From: JANNHK01 sp034408875
GTDB taxonomy: Bacteria > Actinomycetota > Acidimicrobiia > IMCC26256 > PALSA-610
Direction: 5' to 3'
DNA: 6,773 nucleotides
Assembly: GCA_034408875.1 (NCBI GenBank)
Contig: JAWXCJ010000356.1
Span: 1 to 6,773, forward strand
In this document: positions 1 through 5,623 of the stretch, piece after piece
Layout: each line of letters begins with the position of its first letter
Position numbering within the stretch: position 1 is the stretch's first letter
Made by a program: the position numbers and the translations under genes
The notes under the pieces: model-generated
Told to the model about the DNA's origin: nothing
Seen by the model: the letters and a program-made list of their open reading frames with translations, nothing else
The model's database searches: none

Positions 1-801
1 CGTCACGCCCTGCGCCTCCGGTACGAGCATGAGCGAGTCACTGCCGGGGATCCCGCCGAGTGTCCCGAACTCGTCACCGCCGACGAGCACGAGGGCGGGC
101 CCGATGCCTTCGTCCCACAAGCGCGCGAGGAGGTCGCGTGCCGCGTCGGATTTGTCGGTGAGTCCGATCTCGACGTGTTTGGCGTCGCTCGTCACCCGAG
201 GATCCACGATCCCGGCCTCGCGCGCGGCCGCGTGCGCGATGGCGACAACTTCGGGGAGGCCCGCCAGGCCGGCGGCCGCGAGGCGCGCTTCGGTTGCCTG
301 CAGCAGTTCGTCGATGCGGGCCTTGGGCGGATCGGCCCACTCGGGGAGCGGGATCACATCGATCTTGCGCCGGTTCAGGCGCTGCGAAACGAGCGCGGTT
401 GTCAGGCCGCGCGCCGCAAGGCGTTCGATGGTGAGCGCGGCCGACCGGTCGAGGGCTTCGTTCTCCGCCGCGGTCGCTTCCCGGCGATGGAGTAGACGCG
501 GCCCTTCGCCGTCGACCTCGTAGACCTCGGACCCGCGGTTCACCGCGAGCAGGAGGCGACCCGGTCCGCGCGGCCGGGCGCCGAGCTGGTCGTCGACGTT
601 GCCGACATGCGTGCCCGTGACGATCGTGACGTGCACCGCGTTTTCGCACAACGCTTCGATGACCGACCGCACGGTTTTCGCGTCGGCCCGACGGTCGGGC
701 ACGGCCGTACCGTCCCAGTCGAACATGAGCGCTTCGAAGCGGCGATCGAGCGCCGCCGTGTCGGGATTCGGTTCGGTGCTAGCCGAGGGGGATCGTGACA
801 T
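1..801 (-). CDS. HAD-superfamily hydrolase, trehalose-phosphatase-like, N-terminal part (runs off left edge)
   Basis: The first 267 residues are visible and the frame is still open at base 1, so the C-terminus is missing. All four HAD motifs are present: motif I DWDGT (D28, D30), motif II threonine in VTGTH (T62), motif III lysine in LTDKSD (K217), and motif IV GGDEFG (D243). The segment KHVEIGLTDKSDAA resembles the substrate-loop region of type IIB HAD phosphatases such as trehalose-6-phosphate phosphatase. Similar N-terminal HAD domains occur in large actinobacterial proteins that continue into a GH65 glycosidase/phosphorylase module (compare OtsB1, Rv2006), so the gene is probably much longer than what is seen; that part is inference. 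The ATG at 801 overlaps the end of the upstream acetyltransferase gene by 23 bp, which suggests translational coupling; a GTG lies four codons further upstream. The exact substrate cannot be decided. Confidence 0.85.
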   Translation of the reverse strand, partial: MSRSPSASTEPNPDTAALDRRFEALMFDWDGTAVPDRRADAKTVRSVIEALCENAVHVTIVTGTHVGNVDDQLGARPRGPGRLLLAVNRGSEVYEVDGEGPRLLHRREATAAENEALDRSAALTIERLAARGLTTALVSQRLNRRKIDVIPLPEWADPPKARIDELLQATEARLAAAGLAGLPEVVAIAHAAAREAGIVDPRVTSDAKHVEIGLTDKSDAARDLLARLWDEGIGPALVLVGGDEFGTLGGIPGSDSLMLVPEAQGVT

Positions 802-1291
802 GCACGACACCGTCCCGGAACGAGGTCTTCACTTCGGAACTGAACTTGCGGAACACATGCAGCATGCGATTGTTCTCGGGGAGCGTCGTTGCCACGAGTC
901 GCTCGATGCCGTGCTCGCGGGCGCCGGCGGCGAGCTGCTGCAAGAGCACGAACCCAAGCCCTCGGCCCTGGAACGAGTCCTGCACAACGAACGCGGCCTC
1001 GGCGTCGGTCGTCTCTGGTTCCCGATCGAATCGTGCGACCGCGACGATGTCGCCGTCGCAGTCGGCAACGAGTGCGACACGTTCGTCGCCGTCGACCTGC
1101 GTGAAACGCGTGACTTCCTTCTCCGAGAGCCGCGGGTGTGGGCTGAAGAACCGCAGCCGCCGGCTTTCGGGTGAGAGTCGGTCGTGGAACGCGACCAAGC
1201 GCGCGTCGTCGTGTGCGGCCATCGGGCGAATCCGCACGCGCGTGCCGTCCGACAGGGTGACATCGGCTACCGGTGATTCCATCGCAAGCAT
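779..1291 (-). CDS. GNAT-family N-acetyltransferase, Pat-like
   Basis: This 170-residue protein is a single GNAT domain that should transfer the acetyl group of acetyl-CoA to an amine, either a protein lysine or a small molecule. The acetyl-CoA pyrophosphate loop is seen as Q108-G-R-G-L-G113 (consensus Q/R-x-x-G-x-G/A) after the beta4 strand AAFVV, followed by a helix rich in Leu and Ala. The N-terminal part, with IRPM and then a DRLSPESRRLRFFS-type segment, and the C-terminal NNRMLHVFRKF are typical of the GNAT domain of protein lysine acetyltransferases such as Pat (Rv0998 in M. tuberculosis). Unlike Rv0998 there is no cyclic-nucleotide-binding domain, so any control must be different. A second ATG at codon 4 is an equally possible start; neither has a good ribosome binding site. 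It lies between the receiver-like gene (57-bp gap) and the HAD gene (overlapping), probably in one transcript. Confidence 0.88.
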   Translation of the reverse strand: MLAMESPVADVTLSDGTRVRIRPMAAHDDARLVAFHDRLSPESRRLRFFSPHPRLSEKEVTRFTQVDGDERVALVADCDGDIVAVARFDREPETTDAEAAFVVQDSFQGRGLGFVLLQQLAAGAREHGIERLVATTLPENNRMLHVFRKFSSEVKTSFRDGVVHVTIPLG

Positions 1292-1348
1292 CTGCTTACA
1301 CCATTCGGAGTACGACGCGGGCGTCGATGCGGCCGGCGGCGCGCGTGG

Positions 1349-1972
1349 TCACTCCTTGACGAAACGGACGTCGATGCCGGCGGAGTGGTGGTCGATCTCG
1401 CGGATCGCAGCCACCATACGGACGCCCGCCATTCCGAGCACGCTGCGGCTCAGATCGGTTCGGTTCGTCGCCGTGACCACCAAGCGACCCTGCTCCCTCG
1501 TGACTGCGACCGACGCGGCCCAGGGGTCGAGATCGTGGCGGATCAGCACGTCGCGCATGGCCGCGTGCGCGGCTTCGGTGTGGGCCGGTAACGGCGCCCG
1601 CGCGACGCGCTCGCACGCGCCGACGACGTCGCCGGCCCGGTCGACGAACTCGGCGGCGAACGGCTCGAACGGGTTGAGCACGTCGCTTCCCGCGACGACG
1701 AGGGGAACGTGTTGGCGGATCGCGCAGCCGATTCCGACCTCGCCCGGCGCCGGTTGCGAGCGAGGGCGGGGCCGTACGTCGAGCACCACGTCGACCGGCG
1801 CCGCGTCGAGCGGGCATGTCGCGTCGGCTTGGAGCGCCGCGCACGGGAACGCGGGCCGGCCCGGTTCGAAGCACCGTGTCACCGAGTGGCCGGCCTTGGT
1901 GAGCCGGCCGATGGTTTCGTCGGCGGCGTGGCGCTCGGATTCGATGACAAGCACATTCAGATTCGGCGTCAT
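1349..1972 (-). CDS. Degenerate response-regulator receiver-like protein with an unrecognised C-terminal domain
   Basis: 207 residues. The N-terminal half begins like a CheY-type receiver: beta1 LNVLVIESE, helix HAADETIGRLTKAG, beta2 HSVTRCF, and a beta3 strand VDVVLDV ending at D65, the position expected for the phospho-accepting Asp. The usual acidic pair after beta1 is reduced to E11-S12, and the beta4 strand HVPLVVAG95 is followed by S96 rather than appearing in a clear (S/T) switch context, so phosphorylation is doubtful. There is no helix-turn-helix output domain. Residues about 131-207 look alpha-beta-beta-alpha-beta (VAVTREQGRLVVTAT, then VLGMAGVRMVAAIREID and GIDVRF), vaguely like a BON or Asp23-type fold, but I cannot assign it. 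It is the first gene of the minus-strand unit, transcribed away from the copper oxidase gene. A GGAA element and an AGG close to the ATG are the only ribosome-binding candidates. Function unknown. Confidence 0.75.
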   Translation of the reverse strand: MTPNLNVLVIESERHAADETIGRLTKAGHSVTRCFEPGRPAFPCAALQADATCPLDAAPVDVVLDVRPRPRSQPAPGEVGIGCAIRQHVPLVVAGSDVLNPFEPFAAEFVDRAGDVVGACERVARAPLPAHTEAAHAAMRDVLIRHDLDPWAASVAVTREQGRLVVTATNRTDLSRSVLGMAGVRMVAAIREIDHHSAGIDVRFVKE

Positions 1973-2007
1973 ACCTGCACGTTCCGCTACCCGGGCGACC
2001 CCCTCTA

Positions 2008-2021
2008 GGGCCGAAGGTCCC
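2008..2021. promoter_or_regulatory. Putative DosR/DevR-like binding site
   Basis: The sequence GGGCC-GAAG-GTCCC (GGGAC-CTTC-GGCCC on the other strand) matches 9 of 10 half-site positions of the mycobacterial DosR core GGGAC-N4-GTCCC with the correct 4-nt spacer; the spacer itself is not the A/T-rich consensus. The centre is 42.5 nt from the start codon of the receiver-like gene and 65.5 nt from that of the copper oxidase. The gene content around it resembles the DosR regulon. No DosR gene is in the window, so the regulator is inferred. Confidence 0.45.
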
Positions 2022-2028
2022 GTCCGGC

Positions 2029-2043
2029 GGGTCGCTTCGACCC
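2029..2043. repeat. Perfect inverted repeat GGGTCG-CTT-CGACCC
   Basis: Two 6-bp arms separated by 3 nt, ending 36 bp before the copper oxidase start codon. The centre (2036) lies 21.5 bp, about two helical turns, from the centre of the DosR-like dyad, as would suit side-by-side binding. It could equally form a short hairpin in the leader RNA. It does not match the DosR half-site (GGGTC instead of GGGAC). Confidence 0.5.
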
Positions 2044-2079
2044 TGCCGGGCCTCGCGCCGTTCCTTCAGGCTGATCCTC

Positions 2080-3432
2080 ATGTCACTCTTCAACCGATCA
2101 GATCGAGACGCTTTCGGTGCGGGCGCGGCCGCGTTCTCCCTCGTCGCCGTCGTCGTCGCCCTCGCCGCACTCGTCACCGTCGCCACGGACGACGACGGAG
2201 GCGGCGGAAGTGCCGCGTCGGGCTCGGCCACCGTGACGCTCAGCGAGTACGCACTGAGCCCCGAAGCGGTGACGGTCCCCGAGGGCGGAACGCTGGCCGT
2301 CGTCAATGGCGGCGGATCGGTCCACAACCTCGCGGTCGAAGGGGCGAACCTCAAAACGGCCGATCTGAACGGCGGCGACTCGGAAACGCTCGATGTCTCG
2401 AGTCTCGATGCCGGCACCTACACGGTGTTCTGCGAGATCTCCGGCCACCGCGAATCGGGCATGGTCGGCGATCTCCACATCGGTGACCCGAGCGAACGCG
2501 CGGGCCACGAGGTCAACACCGACCGCCTCCTCGCGGAGGACGACGCGAGCAACGCGACCATGAAGGCGCCGGTCGACGCGTACGTCGCGCAACTCACCGA
2601 AGGTCTGAACACCGAAGGCACCGGCAACACGCCGCTCGAGCCGACGATCCTGGCCGACGGCACGAAGGAATTCGAACTCACCGCGGAGATCATCGACTGG
2701 CAGGTCGACCCCGAGACCACGGTGCAGGCGTGGGCGTACAACGGCCAGGTGCCGGGTCCGTGGATCCGTGTCGAACCCGGCGACAACGTGCGGGTGGTGC
2801 TGCACAACAAGCTGCCGCAGTCGACGTCTATCCACATGCACGGGATGGAACTGCCGAACGCGATGGACGGCGTCCCCGACGTCACCCAGGAACCCGTGAA
2901 GCCGGGTGAGGACTTCGTGTACGAGTGGGTGGCCAAAGGCCCCGCGCTCGGTATGTATCACTCGCACCACCACGCCGAACACCAGGTACCCGACGGCCTC
3001 TTGGGCGTGATCCAGGTGGGCGACGTGCCGCTACCGGAAGGCACGGGCGAGGTCACCCAGGAGATTCCGATCGTGCTGAACGACGCGGGCGTGATCGGCC
3101 TCACGCTGAACGCGAAATCGTTCCCCGCGACGGCTCCGGTGATTGCCGCACCTGGTGATCTGGTCGAGATCCACTACTTCAACGAAGGACTGCAGGTCCA
3201 CCCGATGCACCTGCACGGGATCCCGCAGCTCGTCGTCGCCAAGGACGGTTTCCCGCTCGATTCGCCGTACACCGTCGACACGCTGAACGTCGCGCCCGGC
3301 GAGCGCTACACCGTGCTCGTGCAGCCCACCGAGGAACACCTCGGCGTATGGGCGTTCCACTGCCACATCCTCACCCACGCCGAACGCGACACCGGAATGT
3401 TCGGCATGGTCACGACATTCATCGTGCAGTGA
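2080..3432 (+). CDS. Membrane-anchored multicopper oxidase: plastocyanin-like domain fused to a two-domain laccase
   Basis: 450 residues. An N-terminal hydrophobic helix (about 12-36), without a lipobox Cys, should anchor or export the protein so that it acts outside the membrane. Residues about 48-135 form a plastocyanin-like cupredoxin with a full type 1 copper set: H82, C118, H123, M128. A linker (about 136-198) leads to two further cupredoxin domains. The four HxH motifs of a trinuclear copper centre are all present: HMH 252-254, HSH 294-296, HLH 377-379, HCH 427-429. The laccase type 1 site is in the last domain (H374, C428, H433, probably M440); domain 2 has HSH instead of HCH and so no type 1 copper. 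This is the pattern of two-domain laccases that reduce O2 to water, rather than copper nitrite reductase, whose type 1 Cys sits in its first domain. The electron donor is unknown. The ATG has no clear ribosome binding site. The kinase/ATPase gene follows after 68 bp. Confidence 0.93.
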   Translation: MSLFNRSDRDAFGAGAAAFSLVAVVVALAALVTVATDDDGGGGSAASGSATVTLSEYALSPEAVTVPEGGTLAVVNGGGSVHNLAVEGANLKTADLNGGDSETLDVSSLDAGTYTVFCEISGHRESGMVGDLHIGDPSERAGHEVNTDRLLAEDDASNATMKAPVDAYVAQLTEGLNTEGTGNTPLEPTILADGTKEFELTAEIIDWQVDPETTVQAWAYNGQVPGPWIRVEPGDNVRVVLHNKLPQSTSIHMHGMELPNAMDGVPDVTQEPVKPGEDFVYEWVAKGPALGMYHSHHHAEHQVPDGLLGVIQVGDVPLPEGTGEVTQEIPIVLNDAGVIGLTLNAKSFPATAPVIAAPGDLVEIHYFNEGLQVHPMHLHGIPQLVVAKDGFPLDSPYTVDTLNVAPGERYTVLVQPTEEHLGVWAFHCHILTHAERDTGMFGMVTTFIVQ

Positions 3433-3440
3433 ATCGTCAC

Positions 3441-3450
3441 CGTGGCCACG
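3441..3450. repeat. 10-bp perfect palindrome CGTGGCCACG
   Basis: A perfect palindrome eight bases after the copper oxidase stop codon. It has no loop and no following T-run, so it is not a standard intrinsic terminator. It may be a protein-binding site or chance in G+C-rich DNA. Confidence 0.3.
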
Positions 3451-3456
3451 ACAGCG

Positions 3457-3470
3457 GGGACACGCGTCAC
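3457..3470. promoter_or_regulatory. Weak DosR/DevR-like site upstream of the kinase/ATPase gene
   Basis: GGGAC-ACGC-GTCAC matches 9 of 10 half-site positions of GGGAC-N4-GTCCC. It lies in the 68-bp gap between the copper oxidase and the kinase/ATPase gene, centred 37.5 nt before the ATG. That is too close for a classical activator at about -42 if the transcript must also include the Shine-Dalgarno sequence at 3492-3498, so it may not be functional. Confidence 0.25.
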
Positions 3471-3491
3471 GGCGTTTCTCGACGACGCGTT

Positions 3492-3498
3492 GGAGGAG
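3492..3498 (+). promoter_or_regulatory. Ribosome binding site GGAGGAG
   Basis: A strong Shine-Dalgarno sequence just before the ATG at 3501. It decides the start of the kinase/ATPase gene against an in-frame upstream ATG at 3348, which would place 51 residues inside the copper oxidase gene. Confidence 0.85.
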
Positions 3499-3500
3499 CC

Positions 3501-4958
3501 ATGACGTTCGACCGCGCGGATGTCGCCGAGACGCACGCGTCGGTCGTGTTCTTCATGGGCGACCGCGCGTACAAGGTGAAGAAGCCTGTCGCACTCGGCT
3601 TCCTCGACTTCACGACCCGCGAAGCACGCGAGGCGGTCTGCCGGCGCGAGGTCGAGCTCAACCGGCGTCTCTCGCCCGACGTGTACCTCGGGGTCTCCGA
3701 CGTGCTCGACGTCGACGGTGCGGTGTGCGACCACCTCGTGGTCATGCGCCGAATGCCCGCGGATCGGCGGCTGGGCACACTCGTCCGCAACCGTGTGGCC
3801 ACCGAGGAGCAGATCGACGCGATCGCCCGGGTGCTCGCCGCGTTCCACGCCGGCGCAGACGGGGGAGCGCACATCGACACATCTGCGACCGTCGAAGCCG
3901 TACGCGCGAATTGGTCGCAGTCGTTCGCGCAGATGCAACGTTTCACGGGCACTGTGCTCCCCGAGGCCGCAGCCGAGCGAGTCGAAACGCTTGCCCTTCG
4001 GTACCTCGCGGGCCGGGGCGAATTGTTTGCCCGCCGCATTGCCGAGGGCCGCATTCGCGATGGGCACGGCGACCTGCTTGCTGACGACATCTTCGTCCTC
4101 GACGACGGCCCGCGCATCCTCGACTGCATCGAGTTCAACGACCGCTTCCGCTACGGCGACGTGCTCAACGACGTCGCGTTCCTTGCCATGGACCTCGAGT
4201 TCTCCGGCGCACCGGAACTCGCCCGCCACTTGCTCGATCGCTGGGCAGAACTGACGGCCGAGACGCATCCCGCCTCGCTCGCGCACCACTACGTCGCCTA
4301 CCGGGCGCATGTGCGGAGCAAAGTCGCGTGCCTGCGCGCCGATCAGGGCGACGCGTTCGCGGCCGACGACGCCGCCCGCCATCTCGTCCTCGCACTCGAG
4401 CACTTGGAGCGAGGCCGGGTGGCGCTCGTCGTGGTCGGCGGGCTGCCCGGCACCGGCAAGTCGACCCTGGCCGAAGGCTTTGGTGCCGAACTCGGGTGGC
4501 TCGTGCTGCGGTCGGATGCCGTGCGCAAGGAACTCGCGGGGATCACTTCCGAGACCCCGGCCGCGGCCGACTATCGCGGCGGCATCTACAGCGCCGACGC
4601 GACCGAACGGACGTATGCCGAGCTGCTCCGCCGGGCCCGCCGCGCGCTCGAGCTGGGCGAGAGCGTCGTGATCGATGCCTCGTGGACGTCAGCCCACCAG
4701 CGCGCGGAGGCGGCGCAGATTGCGTCGGCGACGGACAGCGAGCTGTTCGAGCTGCGCTGCACTGTGCCCGACGACGTCGCCGCGTACCGGATGCGTACTC
4801 GCACCCGTCCCTTCGGTTCCGACGCGACGCCGACGATCGCGGCCGCGATGGCAGTCGCCGCGGACCCGTGGCCCTCGGCGCACAGCGTCGATACCGACCG
4901 CCCGTCGGCCGCGGTGCTGGCCGACGGGCTCGAACAGCTTGCGCCGTCGGGGCCTTAG
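3501..4958 (+). CDS. Bifunctional aminoglycoside-phosphotransferase-like / AAA-type ATP-binding protein (Rv2004c-like)
   Basis: 485 residues with two nucleotide-binding modules. Residues about 1-290 are an APH-like kinase fold: a lysine-rich VKKP segment (K25, K27, K28), conserved E50/E52 in the following helix, the catalytic loop HGDL (H189-L192, D191), and ILDCIEFND (D208) as the metal-binding Asp. The Asn usual in HGDxxxxN loops is D196 here. Residues about 305-480 are a P-loop kinase-like ATPase (AAA_33 type): Walker A GLPGTGKS (314-321), then LRSDAVRKEL and VVIDASW. The arrangement and length agree with Rv2004c of M. tuberculosis (about 500 residues), a DosR-regulon protein of unknown substrate; resistance to aminoglycosides should not be assumed. 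The protein looks cytoplasmic. The gene follows the copper oxidase by 68 bp and its stop overlaps the stop of the converging thioredoxin gene. Two kinase-type sites in one chain suggest sequential phosphorylation, but that is a guess. Confidence 0.92.
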   Translation: MTFDRADVAETHASVVFFMGDRAYKVKKPVALGFLDFTTREAREAVCRREVELNRRLSPDVYLGVSDVLDVDGAVCDHLVVMRRMPADRRLGTLVRNRVATEEQIDAIARVLAAFHAGADGGAHIDTSATVEAVRANWSQSFAQMQRFTGTVLPEAAAERVETLALRYLAGRGELFARRIAEGRIRDGHGDLLADDIFVLDDGPRILDCIEFNDRFRYGDVLNDVAFLAMDLEFSGAPELARHLLDRWAELTAETHPASLAHHYVAYRAHVRSKVACLRADQGDAFAADDAARHLVLALEHLERGRVALVVVGGLPGTGKSTLAEGFGAELGWLVLRSDAVRKELAGITSETPAAADYRGGIYSADATERTYAELLRRARRALELGESVVIDASWTSAHQRAEAAQIASATDSELFELRCTVPDDVAAYRMRTRTRPFGSDATPTIAAAMAVAADPWPSAHSVDTDRPSAAVLADGLEQLAPSGP

Positions 4959-5623
4959 CCCCGCGGGTCCACCGGTGGCTCGCCGCTCGCGAGTGCCTCG
5001 AAGACCGGCGTGTAGGCCTGGGGGTCGCTCCCGTACTCGCCGCTCGTGCGCAGCACAACATTGTTGTCGGCGTCGAGGTATACGAGGTACGGGAATCTAC
5101 CGGCGCCGTATGCGGCCAGTGCGGTCGATCCCTCGTCGTCCGCGATCGTCGGGACCCCGCTCACGCCTTCGCGTTCGAGCCATTCGGACGGCGGATAGTT
5201 GCCGTCGGGCGCGCTGACCCGGGTCGACACGAAATACAGGTCGACGCCCTCGGGAAGGCCGGTCGTAGACAGCCACTCCTCGATGCGGGGGACTTCGGCC
5301 TGGCAGTGCGGGCACCAGTGCGCCACGAACGCGATCGCCTTGGGGCGGCCATCGTTCGCGATCCTCAAAGGTTCGCTTGCGAAGTTCTCGCCGGTCACCG
5401 TCGGTGCCGTGAGACCTAGCGCGGGGTCCTCGACCGAGTCGCCGTCGAACGCCGGCAAGGGATCGCCGTCGACGCTCACAGCGCGCGTCTGTTGCACGTC
5501 AACTGTGCTCGTGTCGTCGTCCCCACCGACCACGGTGGCCACGACGACGGCGAGTCCGATCGCGATGACGACTCCGACCACGATGGGGAACAGCGGCAGA
5601 CTCGCGCGCTTCGGTGTGGCCAT
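4955..5623 (-). CDS. Membrane-anchored DsbA/TlpA-like thioredoxin-fold protein
   Basis: 222 residues. One N-terminal transmembrane helix (about 12-33) is followed by an acidic linker and a thioredoxin fold outside the membrane. The active site is WCPHC (C104, C107); the CPHC pair is typical of oxidising DsbA proteins. GRFPYLVYLD supplies the cis-proline (P178) before a beta strand. It should exchange disulfides with exported proteins and be reoxidised by the adjacent DsbB-family protein, whose gene ends with TGATG so that stop and start share one base. A GGAGA ribosome binding site lies 7 nt before this ATG. An in-frame start at 5770 would add 49 residues that overlap DsbB in another frame and would destroy the N-terminal anchor topology, so I reject it. 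The stop codon TAA overlaps the TAG of the converging ATPase gene. Confidence 0.9.
   Translation of the reverse strand: MATPKRASLPLFPIVVGVVIAIGLAVVVATVVGGDDDTSTVDVQQTRAVSVDGDPLPAFDGDSVEDPALGLTAPTVTGENFASEPLRIANDGRPKAIAFVAHWCPHCQAEVPRIEEWLSTTGLPEGVDLYFVSTRVSAPDGNYPPSEWLEREGVSGVPTIADDEGSTALAAYGAGRFPYLVYLDADNNVVLRTSGEYGSDPQAYTPVFEALASGEPPVDPRG

Larger units (their letters stand above)
1973..2079. other. Divergent intergenic region with clustered inverted repeats
   Basis: This 107-bp stretch separates the divergent receiver-like gene and copper oxidase gene and must hold promoters for both. No convincing -10/-35 pair is visible on either strand. It contains three dyads in 43 bp: an imperfect CCCT-CT-AGGG (2001-2010), the DosR-like GGGCC-GAAG-GTCCC (2008-2021) and GGGTCG-CTT-CGACCC (2029-2043). 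In addition GCGACCC at 1995-2001 is complementary to GGGTCGC at 2029-2035, so alternative pairings are possible. Such density suggests an operator region. Confidence 0.6.

Noticed and set aside
74..649. A closed minus-strand frame of 191 codons
   Set aside because: Arg-rich nonsense translation; the real gene here is the open-ended HAD frame, which carries all four HAD motifs.
1999..2010. CsoR-type copper operator (run of C, then AGGG)
   Set aside because: The C-run and G-run are not symmetrical and flanking bases do not give the usual TAC...GTA-like ends; the overlap with the DosR-like dyad explains the G-run better.
1296..2417. A 373-codon open frame on the minus strand
   Set aside because: Arg/Pro-rich product overlapping the receiver-like gene in another frame and the oxidase antisense; no domain is recognisable.
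795..2486. A 563-codon open frame on the plus strand
   Set aside because: It runs antisense across the GNAT and receiver-like genes and into the copper oxidase in another frame. Its product is Ser/Arg/Thr-rich with no recognisable motif, typical of a shadow in G+C-rich DNA.
2080..3432. Copper nitrite reductase (NirK)
   Set aside because: The first laccase-type domain has HSH without the type 1 Cys, and all four HxH motifs of a trinuclear cluster are present, which fits an O2-reducing two-domain laccase rather than NirK.
3433..3500. Intrinsic terminator after the copper oxidase
   Set aside because: The CGTGGCCACG palindrome has no loop and no T-run follows, so read-through into the kinase/ATPase gene is more likely.
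3501..4370. Aminoglycoside resistance enzyme
   Set aside because: The APH-like fold is fused to a P-loop ATPase as in Rv2004c-type stress proteins; the shared fold alone does not support antibiotic resistance.
3306..4403. A 365-codon open frame on the minus strand
   Set aside because: It is antisense to the well-supported kinase/ATPase and the end of the oxidase; composition is that of a reverse-frame shadow.
5289..5302. GGGAC followed by TTCG and GCCTG as a further DosR-like site
   Set aside because: Only 7 of 10 half-site positions fit and it lies inside the thioredoxin-like coding region.
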